A DNA stretch of 64,000 nt from Ryuthela nishihirai (lineage: Eukaryota; Arthropoda; Arachnida; Araneae; Heptathelidae): positions 68,280,446 to 68,344,445 of the forward strand of contig JAWZYU010000013.1 in assembly GCA_038380435.1 (NCBI GenBank). Reading direction: 5' to 3'. How positions within the stretch are numbered: the stretch's first letter is position 1; every line of letters begins with the position of its first letter. This document shows positions 11,595 to 22,735 of the stretch, in pieces. The notes under the pieces were generated by a model. That model saw only the letters and a program-made list of their open reading frames with translations, was not told where the DNA came from and made no database searches. The position numbers were made by a program, and so were the translations under genes.

Positions 11595-12075
11595 CAAGGT
11601 TGTTCTTGTTTACTTCCGAGTTACATTTTGTGTACACAACGGGCTAATCTTGTTTACCTCTGAGTTACACTTTTGTGCACACAACGGGCTAATCTTGTTT
11701 ACCTATGAGTTACACTTTTTGCCCACAACGGGCTAATCTTGTTTACTTCTGAGTTACACTTTTGTGCACAACGGGTTATTCTTGTTTACTTCCGAGTAAT
11801 ACTTTTGCGCCCACAACGGGCTAAATGACAGGGTCACAAGGACCCCAAAGGCTCAGATTAACTTAGTGGAAGAAGACCTATTGGCGAGATGTTAAGTGAC
11901 AGTTGGTAGCGCCCTTGCCAAAGTCATCCATCATGTTCTTTATCTGAACAGGGAACGGCTCTCCTGAACACAGCGTCACGGATTTAGGTTATATCCGACG
12001 GACAGCTGTATTTTCAAGTCCATCGTGCCCTGTTTTTTACCCATGACAGGGTGAAGGTTAGCACAAATATATCTC
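11595..12075 (-). mobile_element. Family-A SINE with a five-fold ~50-bp tail repeat
   Basis: Minus strand. Body from about 12060 down to 11835 (reverse of the GATGG...CGTTAAAGAACA and CCGTCGGA landmarks). Its tail, 11601-11830, is five units of roughly 45-52 bp, each with CTTGTTTACTTCTGAGTTAC-, TTTTGTGCACA- and CAACGGGCTAAT-like segments in plus-strand reading. This differs from the ~100-bp unit of the neighbouring array, so tails expanded separately. Confidence 0.8.
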
Positions 12076-12483
12076 AAAGAAATCTCTTAAAGTTTGGACT
12101 CCAACCAGAAAACTGTAGATTACGAGCATGGGCCCCATACGTATTCAAAGACTGAACACCATGGGAACGAGAGGGAAAACCTGTAAGTTTCCACCATTGT
12201 TAGATCAGGGAATGGATGGCTGGCAAGTGGCGAAATAAAGCAGATTTAGAAAACAATAGCAGCTCTCTTAGAGAAAGCGAGGTAAGTTATTTTGTATTTA
12301 AAATAGAAGTTTTTTTTCAGCGAAATGAAGAATGTCAGTTTCTGCAAAACTTTTTCGTCATCCAAAAGCAATCACTGGTGGTATCGCAAATTTGAAATCA
12401 TTAAGAGTAACCCAACAAACCATGTTTCAGAAGGTCTGATTGGTAAAGTACCACAGGTCAGTATGTGTGGAAGAACACATGAT

Positions 12484-12885
12484 TTAAATTGGGTTGCTTT
12501 ACCTCTCAGCTGCATTCTTTTGCAACAGTTTTACAATGGGCTAAATGGTCAGATCTCAAGGACCCCGAAGGCGCAGAACAGGTTGGGGGAGGAGACCCAC
12601 TGGACAGCTGTTTTAGGAGAGAGATGGTAGCCTCCCGTCAAATCCACCCAGTGTGCTTTTAACGTACCCAGAGAATAGCTCTTCTGCACACGGGTCACTG
12701 CTTTACTTCCCATTCGACGGATGGAGGCATTTCCAATGCCTATCAGTGTCCCTTACTAAACGAGGGCAGGGTAGGGGAGTTTGTGGAAATAAATATCAAC
12801 TCTGTCCCAAATATGATTTGCATTTAGGAAGTGCAGATTACGAATCTGGCGCGCTACTGATTAAGCAACCCGGCCTACATGATCA
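12484..12885 (-). mobile_element. Family-A SINE, minus strand
   Basis: Complete in outline: tail (TTGGGTTGCTTTACCTCTCAG) at 12488, body with GGTTGGGGGAGGAGACCCAC, GGTAGCCTCCCGTCAA and TTCGACGGATGG, and a tRNA-like head ending near 12875 (ACGAATCTGGCGCGCTAC). ACATGAT occurs at 12477-12483 and 12877-12883, possibly a short target duplication. The B box is degraded. Confidence 0.75.
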
Positions 12886-14700
12886 GACCCCATGTAAATA
12901 ATTTCTGCATATTTTTTTCGAAATGAAGATGCCTTTGAAAAAGGTGTATGAAATCGCCCAGAAAAAGTTGAAGATGTGATACTTATAAATCTCTGTTATA
13001 ATGAATCAGGATTATAAGAACACGCTACAAAAATGACACTGTGAAATTATAACATAATTTGCTTTTTTTACCATTTGTTTAGAGCTTTTTATTCATTTTA
13101 AAACACAAAATAGGGTTGTCTATATTTGTTAAGATAAAAATTTCAAAAAAAGTTTCCATCTCGTATGATAGAGAAAAACTCTTTAATAGGATTACACCAG
13201 TTTGCAAAGTTTGTGATAAATTTAATCATATAGCTTTCTTGAACGCACGTTTGGGTATTAACATTAAAATTTAAACTTAGAGGAATTGTGAAAAATTCGA
13301 AAAGAAATCATGTTTCCTTTCGTTATACGTTTCACTTTCTGTGAGCCGCTGGCAATTTGCATTTCAGTTACCGCATCTGTTCCCTGGAGCAAACTGCCAA
13401 CTTTTTAGAACCAACGGAGTAATTATGGCCTTTTTGTACGAAACTGTAAATATGATTCCAGGTGAGCAAATAAAATTAAAATTTAGCTTTCTTATACAGT
13501 AAATATATTAAATATATACGGTAGAAGGCAGTCGCACTGAAAGTAATAAAGTGTTTGTTTTTTTTTTTTGCATATAGTCACTTCATTTCAAACTTGGAAC
13601 TATATCTAAAATAAAGTTGCAAAACACAGAGACTTATAATGAAGGAAATGAAAAACTGTCATGATAAATTCGAAATGTGTGAAATAGAACTATTTAAATT
13701 TCTCAAAATGTTCTGAACTTTTTTTAGAGAGTCCAGAATTATTCATTTCTCTTCAAGAAATGCGTGAAAAAAATAATTCAAATTTGGGGAATGATTTATT
13801 CGATTCTGTTAACATATTATTCAAAATATTTTTCTGAGTTGTTGCGAAAATTGTTAAACCTTAAAATATTTTGCTTATAATTACAGGAATATGAAAGAAG
13901 GAAACTCACTACAGTGATAGTTATTTCTAGTAATTTGGCAAGTGGGTGTGTTTTTTACATACTTGCTTATTTAACAGGAACATTCTCTTACTTTCTATAT
14001 CTCCGATATTATGAACATCCGACGACATTCTAATGGGAATACGATCAGCTAAACATTAAATTTTAATAATTCAAATTATTCTCATTGAATGAAAAACAGC
14101 ATGAAAAAAAGCAAAATATATAATTAGACAGTCACGCATGGAATAAAAGTAGTAAGAAAAACAACAACACAGGAAATACAATTAAATTGCCTCTGCATAA
14201 AAAATACTCTGATTAAATTTCTTTAAAAACAAATACTTTTCAGTAATAACATTTGATTTATTAAGCATTATCGAGAACTCTTAGATTCTCATTCGTTTAC
14301 TACATAATTATTTTTCTCTAGTGTTTTAGCACGAAAACATAAAGTGCTACTTGAGTAGTTTACAACTGCGTGGAGCACCTTCTTTTCTTCATAGGTAGTT
14401 GCAGTTAATTGATAGTGTGTCATTTATTGTTTAATGTATTTTACAACCCTGGAGTATAATTTCGCTTTATGAGATATAATCATTTAGTTAGAAACAGGAT
14501 ACTTGATAAGATTGATACATATATTCCTAGAGTTAATCCATTATTTAACAATTAATAACAGATATATCACCAATGGTTGTATTGTGTTTATAGTTTCGCG
14601 AGAATAATGCATATTTGTTAGTTTATGACATTTCTAAAATATAAATATAAGCTATAACATTCCTCATCTAACAAACTTTGACATATAACTCATTAGGACT
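12886..14700. other. Long AT-rich region, no gene seen
   Basis: No supported frame, RNA gene or named repeat. Confidence 0.4.
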
Positions 14701-14879
14701 GCTGCAGAGGTTCTGTAACCCAGGGTGGCGAAGACCTTCTGATGGATAATGAAAGTCTCCTGACCTGGTCAGTTAGCCGTAGGTACCAATATTATTTGCA
14801 TCGCGAGGTGAATAAATATTTCAGTTTTTGGTTTGAGACCGAAAACGTTTGCAAAACACTGACTAGAGAGAGAGTTCAG

Positions 14880-15245
14880 AAGTTGTTGGGTTGTTTCTCC
14901 TCTCAGAGGCACCATTTGTTTTGCATACATTGGACCAAATGGCCAAGTTATATTGATCCCAAAGGCTCAGAGGAAGTTGGAGAAACGGACTCAGTGTACA
15001 GCTGTTAGGAGACTTATGGTAGCCTCCCGTCAAGGACATCCAGAGTGTTCTTTAACTCTCTATTACCATGACGCCACGGATTACTGTCTCATGCGGACGG
15101 ACAAAGGCGTTTCCTGGCCCATCGGTGTTTCCTTTTTCACCGACGGTAGGATAGCGGTAATACTTTTAAATCTCAACCCAGACACAGTTGGGACTCGAAC
15201 CTGGGAACTACAATTTACGAGCTTGGTGTGAAATCCACCGAGCCT
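14880..15245 (-). mobile_element. Family-A SINE, minus strand
   Basis: Tail at 14887 (TTGGGTTGTTTCTCCTCTCA), body with GGTAGCCTCCCGTCAAGG and GCGTTTCCTGGCCCATCGG, and a tRNA head at 15185-15240 with a minus-strand B box (GGGACTCGAACCTGGGAA in plus-strand reading). The two ~90-codon frames over it are SINE sequence. Confidence 0.8.
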
Positions 15246-15269
15246 ACCTCCATTCCAAATATGGCAAGT

Positions 15270-15597
15270 GAAGTGGTTCTCAACCTTTTATGCTTCATGT
15301 ACCCCTGGAAATGTGTACGTAACTGGCGTACTCCTTGTATAGATTGATAAAACTATAGTTATAGTATAACAATGGGAATAAAATAAAACATATATATATG
15401 CACATTAAATTTTGTATTCATAAATTATATATATATCGATAAACACAAAAAAATGACTAAACAATTTAACAAATCTTATAAAATTATAAACATTTTACTG
15501 GGTAATCAGATCTAGCGACTTTTGAGCTCTCACGGCGTACCCCAAAAAAATTTACCGTGTATCACACGGTAAATTTTAGGCTAGAGAATCGTTTGGA
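15270..15597. mobile_element. hAT-type MITE, long version
   Basis: Left part matches the 17.33- and 22.25-kb MITEs: GTGGTTCTCAACCTTTTATG, then CTGGAAATGTGT. Right part shares GCGACTTTTGAGCTCTCACG and CGTACCCC. It carries about 110 bp of AT-rich interior absent from the 17.3-kb copy. The right end has an extra short palindrome (TTTACCGTG...CACGGTAAA). I do not see a clean 8-bp target duplication. Confidence 0.75.
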
Positions 15598-16445
15598 CAC
15601 AGTAGCAAACCGACATAATGACCAAAGAAAGGAAAAATAGAGATAAATTGAAGAACAAATGACAGGCGGAAAGGAAAAGGAAGATAAAAATACATTAATT
15701 CTAATAGTTAATCAGGTTTTTTGGTGGATAGTGGTATATCTGGGATAACGTATGTTAGACAGTGATAAAAAAAAACTAGTAATTTCAGTTATTAGACCCA
15801 TTTACAAATCTGGTGAAAGGAAATCGTACAAAAATTATAGGCCTATCGCTATTTTGCCGGTTATGGAAAAAAATTATGATGCTTAGCCAAACTAATCAAA
15901 AGCTATCACAGTAAATACAATATTATTTCTTCGTGATGATATTGATTTCAGACTAATAGGAGCAACCTGAACATTATTAGAAGACTTTTCTGACCAAATA
16001 TGTTCTTATCTAAATGGGGGCAAAGTTAGCTTTTCTGTATTTATGGACTTGAGAAAAGCTTTTGACGTGCTGGACACAATATTTTTCTCAAAACATTGTA
16101 TATTACTGGAATGAGAGTAAGGATTTATAATTGGTTAAAAAATTACTTATTCAATAGATATTCTTTAACTAGACTAAATAACATTGACAGTGACTTACGG
16201 AAAATCACCTATGGGGTACCCCAAGGCTTAGTTTATGGCCTATCTTTATTTTTAATATTGATTAATGATATAGGTAACGTTGCAATAAAGATCAGTATAT
16301 ATCTATTTGCTGATTATGCCGTTCGTGTAAATAGTAACAGGGATTTCAAAATAGCTCTAAATTAATTGCAAACTGATTTCAACAATATTATTGAATGGAT
16401 TATCTATAAATCATTAATACTGAACGGTAATAAAACTAAATTATG

Positions 16446-16672
16446 GTAGTACCAAGCCGAAAATACCAGTTCTCGTCCGATCACCGAAGTTAAGCAGCTG
16501 TGGGTGCGGTTAGTACCTGGGAGGGTGACCCCCTGCCTGGGAAACACCGCATGCAGTTGGCAAAAATTCTGCTGAAGACCCGCCATCCTCACAGATCCCT
16601 TCTATGTATGGCGTATTAAACTGACAGGCGCTGTTAGACCTCTGTGGCAAGCAGCTGCTTGAGGAGGTATTT
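16446..16672 (+). mobile_element. 5S rRNA-headed SINE (family B), inside the LINE
   Basis: The first ~116 bases are a 5S rRNA sequence: CTCGTCCGATCACCGAAGTT, AAGCAGC, GCGGTTAGTACCTGG, GGGTGACC, GGGAAACACCGC and a final GTTGGC, in 5S order. This contains the 5S internal control region used by TFIIIA and polymerase III. Instead of ending at the 5S terminus, it continues into a ~110-bp body (GACCCGCCATCCTCA, ATGGCGTATTAAACTG, CTGTGGCAAGCAGCTGCTTG) and a T/A-rich tail. The same body follows a tRNA head at 22556-22735. The 3' end resembles the RTE 3' end. Substitutions against canonical 5S make a working 5S gene unlikely. On the minus strand two frames (62 and 94 codons) cross it and mean nothing. 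Confidence 0.85.
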
Positions 16673-17326
16673 ATTTTTTTATTTTTTAATGTACATTCAC
16701 TCTGCAAGAAACAAAACTCGAATTCTACCTTAAATGAAATTCCATATGATTTAGTGTTTGAACCAAGATGTATCTGAATACTCTGTATGCTCATGTGTTT
16801 CTCTTGGAATCGTTAAGCAATATAGATTTAGGTGTAATCATTGATTCAAATTTCAAATTAACAACACATCTATCTAAGTTATGCGACAGAATAAAATTTG
16901 CGCTACAAAAATTAGTATATTAACTATTTCATACCCTCTCATATCAGCATATTGATACATAAAACTATTTGTTAATCTATCATACGGTATGGAATTATTG
17001 TATATGGCAATACTTTCAAAACACATTTAAGAAGAATCAGTAACCTACAAATTTCAATACTGAGATCAATTGCTCCGACATTTGAAAGAATCACTCTGTC
17101 TTAAAAAAAAATTGTACCCCACAATGCGTTACGTGTTGAAAATATGTATAGATATGCTATAATTCTTAAATATTTTTTTAATATGATTACAAAATAAATT
17201 TAGATCATGCGATCAACACCCGGCTAAATAGCAACTCTAATTAGCAAATCCCAAATTTTGGCAATAACTACGGTTGACGAGTGAGAAACTATGCAGTTCT
17301 ATTTATTTTTAATTCTTTGCCTAGAG

Positions 17327-17523
17327 CAGTGGTTCTCAACCTTTTATGCTTCACGTACCCCCTGGAAATGTGTGTGCAATTGGCGTACCCCTTATATCGA
17401 TAGATAAAACTGTAGTTATAGTATAATAATGCCAACTTAGCGACTTTCTTACTAAATCTAGGACTTTTGAGCTCTCACGGGGTACCCCCAAACATTTTAC
17501 CGCGTACCAGTTGGGAACTCCTG
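17327..17523. mobile_element. hAT-type MITE, 197 bp, inside the LINE
   Basis: Begins CAGTGGTTCTCAACC; inward from 17523 reads CAGGAGTTCCCAAC. Flanks GCCTAGAG (17319-17326) and ACATAGAG (17524-17531) agree at 6 of 8 and share the central TA. The interior has CTTCACGTACCCCCTGG and GACTTTTGAGCTCTCACG, as in the 15.27- and 22.25-kb copies. LINE-like sequence resumes after it. Confidence 0.85.
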
Positions 17524-17939
17524 ACATAGAGAGATGTTATCCATTCTTATGATATTAAAGCTTAAATCTGAGACCAAAAATTGGCTTTAAAAAGTTCGTA
17601 TAAAGTACCTCTATCCTAAACTTAACATTAACTATCATTTGTAGATCATATATATGAATATCGATATGTAACTGATGTATATCAACTATTGTAACTGCAT
17701 ATATTTAACGCTACATGTGGATAAACTACTCAAGCTTCGCGGGGATTCAATCACTCAATAAATTAACATTAGTGTAAGTGTTTACTCTATTTTACTCTCT
17801 TTTTTGTATTAACTCTATGTACTGTTTGTAAGATATGTATGTTGAATTTGTTCTTATACTGAAGCTCTCAGAGCTTGCCATGATCAACTCTGTATATGTA
17901 AATGCAGAGAAAAATAAAGAATTTTAAATTGTAAAAGAA

Positions 17940-18890
17940 CTGTATAAATATTAGAAAATTATAATTGTTAATTAATACCATTATAGAACTTCTCGTTCAT
18001 ATCAGAAATTTATTGTTCATTAAAAGAATGTCTTAGCTCACAAGTCAAATTGTTAATTTCACATGTAAAATCAGAGACGATAAAATGATTAATTTAATTA
18101 TGTATTTAATACTCATTTTATCTGTGTTTTTAATATTAGTCGAACAGAATATGAAAAATTAAGCAAAAAGATATATTATTTTATAAATAATATTAATGAA
18201 ATAAAATATCAACAACTATAATAATGTATAAAAGCAGATTGTTCTTAAGGATATTAATCCTGGACTTCTTTCCTTCAGGCTTTTTTAGAGCCTAGAAAAA
18301 GTGAAATTTGAAAAAATAGATTTTTTTGACTAAAATCGCTCGTGACTAAAATGTTTGGTGCGGCACTTTGACAACTACAGGCATCGCCCGGATGTTGGAA
18401 AATAAAATGGGAAGATCCTGATATTCAATTGAACCGAATAGAACTGAAAAGACTTTTCATAACGCATATAATCTTTTCTTCATCTGTTCTCAAAACGCAT
18501 TATATAACACAAAATTTCGAAGAAAAAAAAACAAACTCTAAGAGGTGATCTTGTCGTTTCTTCTTCAATTGACTATTTTACCCTTCCACTGTAATAATTA
18601 CTTACATATGTATATTTTTTCCTCTCTATTCTAGTGCTATTTTAAAAAAAAAAATTCTTAAAAATTGTTTGATGTATAAGTTTGCAATTGTTTTTTCTCC
18701 GTTCGAATATAAATTGATATTTATTATTTAAAACTGAATTACTCATCGTAAATTATCACTTCAAAAGTTGTCGATTTCGGTTATATTTAATTTACAATAT
18801 TAATTTATCATATATATTATATATATTTATTACATATTAATTTACTTTCCACGGATTGTAAAAGAAGTGATATAACAATAAAAATAATTA
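17940..18890. other. AT-rich region, no gene seen
   Basis: No supported frame or named repeat. Many A and T runs. Confidence 0.4.
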
Positions 18891-18894
18891 CAGA

Positions 18895-19010
18895 AACGTT
18901 TTGAAATGAAAGTTATAGTGGCAGCTGCTTGGATTAAACCGGAGACCTTTAATTTGCTAGTCCAAAAAAAAAATGCATATAGCTGACTGAGCTATGCATT
19001 GCTAATGACA
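18895..19010 (-). repeat. tRNA-like fragment, minus strand
   Basis: Minus strand has a CATAGCTCAGTCAGC-like A box (about 18980-18996) and a CCGGTTTAATCC-like B box (about 18932-18943), separated by an A-run. Probably a degraded SINE head. Confidence 0.35.
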
Positions 19011-19427
19011 TTTAATGTTAAAATATGTTATTATCATTATGTTTTAGACCAAAGGTTCAACACATTATATATTTCCATATCAAATGTGGTTTTTAAATTC
19101 ATACATAAATATCCTTCCTTGGCAAACCGAAAAGTTGGTAACCGAGTTCAAGCACATCCTTGTCAGGAAAGGTTTGTCTTGTTGAGCATGTCACAATCAA
19201 ACGAAGATTTTCCAGAAGTAACAAGAGCTTCGACTATTGGTTGCTTTGGTTGAATCAGCTAATCAAGTGTCACGGACCACTACAAAATGGTGTCCCACCA
19301 CCTACAGCTCGTCATTATTGTATTTCAGCGCATGCGTATTTGTGTTATGGCTATAATAAATCATGCTACGTTTCCGGGTGGTGGCCGTAGTGTTTTAAAT
19401 TCGTATTGAGAATACGAAAGCAGCCGA

Positions 19428-19690
19428 TGTAGAGCAGATTGGCAAAGTTCCATCCAACATGTTCTTTAATGTGCGTGGGGTGTGGTTCTCTCACACACGG
19501 AATCACGGCTTAACGTCCCATACTATGGACGGTGGCCTTTTCAAGCTCAACAGTGACCCCTATTCACTGTGGGCAGGGTGGGAAGTTTAGCAGGAAAAAA
19601 AATCTGTACTCTTGCCCAGTTGGAACCCGAACCTGAGAATTTCAGATTACCAGCCTGGCACGCTACCAACTGAGCCTCGCACTGTAATTA
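19428..19690 (-). mobile_element. Family-A SINE, minus strand, tail missing
   Basis: Body landmarks ATGTTCTTTAATGTGCGTGG and GGCTTAACGTCCCA are followed by a well-kept tRNA head (GGAACCCGAACCTGAGAA and CTGGCACGCTACCAACTGAG in plus-strand reading, 19620-19678). The 3' tail is not seen on the left. Confidence 0.8.
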
Positions 19691-20512
19691 TCTCTATGGT
19701 TTCGGCAATTAGAGAATGATTTAGGGTTTTTAACGTGAAATAAATATCAATATGTCTAAGTACTTGCTGATTTCGTTGTATTCTCGGATTTCGGCCTTGC
19801 TGAAAAAGAAAACAGTATTTTTATCTTTTAATGTTATGCTGTTACACAGATTTTGTTTCTTAAAATTAAAAGCAAATTTTTCAGAAAGAAAAATATACTT
19901 TTCATTTATATTTAAATTTTTATCACTCAACTTGCATATTCTAAACACAGAAATCGATTTTAATATTTTTTAGAATAACGTACATCGGAGATTAAGTGTA
20001 ACTTTTTAGTTCCATCAGTGTAATCAATGATACATGAGGTAGGTAAATTTTGCCTCTAAGATATTCGCGACAACAAATGCAAAATTACAGAATTCCTACA
20101 TCCAAAATGCGGTAGGAAAAGAGTAACTTTTGCCATAGTCACAAAACAAAGAATTTTTCCTCCTGAAAGTCGCGTTGTTTTGAGAGGCAACCATTGCTTT
20201 TCCCCCTCTTTCGTACCTCTGGCGATTGTTAAAGTCCTTGATCTGTCAGAGGTGCGGCATACTCTTTCAGCTTCAATTAAAAGTTAACCTTATCATACGT
20301 GACGTGTCGGGGTGAGGAAGTTGCCACCGGCGCCACAATTCACAGGGCGCCAAAATAGTTTTAAAAAAAAATATTTATTTTAAAGAAGCATAATTTCGGA
20401 TTTTTTTCCGTTATCTGCATTCAGTGTAGAGCACGTAAAAACTAGGGCAACTAACATTTTGGGAGTAATAAAAAAAAACCTCAGAAACCTCCAATCTCAT
20501 TGACGAAACGCA
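19691..20512. other. No gene seen; possible hAT-linked sequence
   Basis: Mostly AT-rich. Overlapping 72- and 73-codon frames on opposite strands at 19730-19973 are low-complexity. GGCGCC motifs at 20328-20353 resemble the GC-rich sequence that accompanies some hAT elements, and a hAT coding relic follows. Confidence 0.35.
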
Positions 20513-20770
20513 TATAAAACATTAGCCACAATTAGTTCAAATTTTGTTGATGTTGCCAGTTTCAGTTGCATTGTGTGAAGGTTCTTTTAGCAAAAGGAAG
20601 CTGATTAGGTTGTGTCTGCGATCTCCATTATCTCAAGAAAGGCATCTTCAATGTCAGAAAAAGACTTATCCTGTCAAGTTGCTTCTTCCATTGATTTCAG
20701 CGAAGTTATTAAGATTTTACGCCAGGTAAATCAGGAAGGGCTGAATTTTGACAGCAGTCGTTTGTTAGTA
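20513..20770 (+). pseudogene. hAT transposase C-terminal relic
   Basis: One frame reads LPVSVALCEGSFSKRKLIR followed by SPLSQER (about 20550-20640). A second frame continues with SIDFSEVIKILRQV (about 20687-20730). hAT C-terminal dimerisation regions, and ZMYM/TTF-type proteins derived from them, have a PVSVASCERSFSKLKLIK ... SQERL ... IDFS pattern, so this is that region broken by one frameshift. No DDE core or BED zinc finger is visible nearby. A similar TAAAACATTGGCCACAGT stretch occurs at about 21169, a probable second scrap. Confidence 0.7.
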
Positions 20771-20819
20771 ATAATTGATTTTGATTGCATTATTTGTGCT
20801 GTTAATCAGACCTGAATAA

Positions 20820-22236
20820 CTGAAATATTTAATTAATCACATACTCCAGCAAAACGTGTGTGCATATGAAAACAACAATTAACAGAAGGAAATGTGGGGA
20901 CAATGATAGTCACCCACCTTGGGCAGCATATCATGTAGCTACAGAGTTGTAAAATGCTCCCACTTAAATATAAGGGAATATTTTTTCAAGTTGTTTTGGT
21001 TATCCAGTTTACACAATTTTCTGAGTAATTTATGCTATAGTAATCTACTATCAATATATCGTTACTTGTTCTTCCTATTGCGACTACTACCTACATAACG
21101 TCACTACATGATCTATTCAACGGTAAAAAAAAATGCTCGTATACATTTCATTAATGGAATTGGAGCCTATAAAACATTGGCCACAGTACTTCAAATTCTG
21201 TTCAATTTGTCAGTTCCAACTGTTCATGTGAATGCTCATGTGATGTATCAATATTTTGAAGTGTTATAATATTTTACATGTCGTCTTTCTGGTTCAGTGG
21301 TATCGTGTTGATTCGTGGTGACATTATCGCAGCTGTAGTCTGCATTAGAGTCCTGGGTGGTCGCATGATTGTCCTGTGCTGTCTTTGCATGAGAGGACCT
21401 GTACAAGCTAGGAGGAGTCAAAAGGACTCTTCTCTGTCCTCTGTGTAACACATTAATAAAATATGGTCGATACTTCTTTTGTAGTGCTGATTATGAAAAT
21501 TATGTATCACAAAAAATAATAACGTACGAACATAAGTGCGACACAACTTCTGTGGGACGATAAAATAAATAAAGCATGCATTAGATTCGTAATGTAAGTA
21601 GCGTAATGTAAGGTATTAACTGGTAAAATTGAGTTATTATCGACGATAGCTAAAAACTGCTAAATATTAATTTTCCCTCCTCTCAACCTTGAAACTCATT
21701 ACTTAAATTTGTGGAGGCCTGTACCCAGTTCCCCTATAAAATTGTTTCCCGTGATTCTCGGAAACGGAAGAATTTTTCACTTCACCAGAACATAAAATTA
21801 TATATGAAAATATATTTAGAAGACGAAAACATGGATATATATATATACGAATATCACAAGAGATCGAGAAACAGTTAAAAGAAGTTCTTAAAAACCACAA
21901 ATCCGTTTTGCAAGGCTTACCTCTAGTTGTAATTGAGACCGAACCTAAACAGCTATGGCGGATATGAACGTGCATTTTCCGTGAATATTTAATTGACTCC
22001 CCGAAAGACGGCTTTGGTTGTAGTCGACTTTATCAGTCTAGTTCATTTTGCTTTTTAATTTTTTATTAACAATTAAATTCGACATGAAACGTTGTATATT
22101 TTTGTCTGGTGGTGCCAACGGTGAAAGTGGTGAAAGAAGTTGTTAAAAACCGAAATTAAAAAAACACTGAGAACAACTAGTCAATAACCTCTAGTAGAAT
22201 TAGCAATGTTGACAGTTGAAAGCGATATCTGTAATT
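20820..22236. other. No intact gene; possible second hAT fragment
   Basis: About 21170-21235 repeats the sequence around 20513-20580. About 22084-22160 starts ATGAAACG and reads MKRCIFLSGGANGE, which resembles hAT/ZMYM N-termini only weakly. Otherwise AT-rich without support for a gene. Confidence 0.3.
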
Positions 22237-22244
22237 CCTTAGAT

Positions 22245-22453
22245 CAGTGGTTCTCAACCTTTTATGCTTCACGTACCCCCTGGAAATGTGTATGTAACTA
22301 GCGTACCCCTTGTATAGATGGATAAGCTACAGTTAAAGTATAACAATGGGAATAAAATAAAACATATATATATATAACATATATCTAGCGACTTTTGAGC
22401 TCTCACGACGCACCCCAAAAAATGTTACCGCGTACCCCACATTGATAACCTCT
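22245..22453. mobile_element. hAT-type MITE, 209 bp
   Basis: Begins CAGTGGTTCTCAACC, shares CTTCACGTACCCCCTGG and GCGACTTTTGAGCTCTCACG with the copies at 15.27 and 17.33 kb. Right end is eroded (inward: AGAGGTTATCAA). Flanks CCTTAGAT (22237-22244) and ACTTAGAT (22454-22461) agree at 7 of 8 and have the central TA. Confidence 0.85.
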
Positions 22454-22555
22454 ACTTAGATTATTCTGATGCTGTCGATACATTTGCTCAGTTAAAAGCC
22501 TCGCTAAATACATCTTTAAAATGTAGATTAATTATTCTAAAAATTAAATATCCCC

Positions 22556-22735
22556 TCAAGCAGCTGCATGCCACAGATGTCTGACAGGATCTTGCCAGTT
22601 TAATACGCCATAGAGAAGGCCTTGAGGATGGCGGGACTTCATTAGAAAAACAACACAGCCCTAATCGGGGCTTGAACCCAGGTCCCTTTGATCAGTGGCA
22701 AAGCACGCTAACCAATGCTCTAATATTTTCATTTT
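22556..22735 (-). mobile_element. tRNA-headed SINE (family B), minus strand
   Basis: Minus strand: a tRNA-like head (A-box-like CATTGGTTAGCGTG, about 22705-22718; B box GGGTTCAAGCCCC, about 22670-22682) leads into a ~100-bp body with TCCCGCCATCCTCAA, TATGGCGTATTAAACTGGCA and CTGTGGCATGCAGCTGCTTG. The body is the same as that behind the 5S head at 16446-16672. The 3' end, at the low-coordinate side, again matches the RTE 3' end. It abuts RTE copy A, which begins within a few bases of its head. Confidence 0.8.

Larger units (their letters stand above)
15770..17930 (+). pseudogene. Decayed CR1/Jockey-like LINE reverse transcriptase, interrupted twice
   Basis: Pieces of a reverse transcriptase appear in order. 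About 15790-15870 reads PIYKSGERKSYKNYRPIAIL (RT block 1). About 16039-16075 reads FMDLRKAFDVLD (motif A). An 89-codon open frame at 16096-16365 holds YGVPQGLVYG (motif B) and LFADYAV, a damaged form of the catalytic FADD motif. About 16830-16915 reads LGVIIDSNFK (post-RT block). Frameshifts and stops separate them, and the last Asp of the catalytic pair is lost, so it cannot be active. The 5S-headed SINE (16446-16672) and an hAT MITE (17327-17523) sit inside it. An AATAAAG near 17913 and an A-rich run may mark its 3' end. The endonuclease is not seen. The clade is a guess from the YRPI/GVPQG/LGVIID pattern. Confidence 0.75.

Noticed and set aside
16446..16561. A functional 5S rRNA gene
   Set aside because: The 5S part has several substitutions and an inserted base run near CCCCCTGCCTGGG, has no T-run terminator at its 3' end, and goes straight into the SINE body also found at 22.6 kb.
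22084..22180. N-terminus of a hAT/ZMYM-type transposase
   Set aside because: The match (MKR...LSG) is too short and it has the wrong order relative to the C-terminal relic at 20.5 kb.
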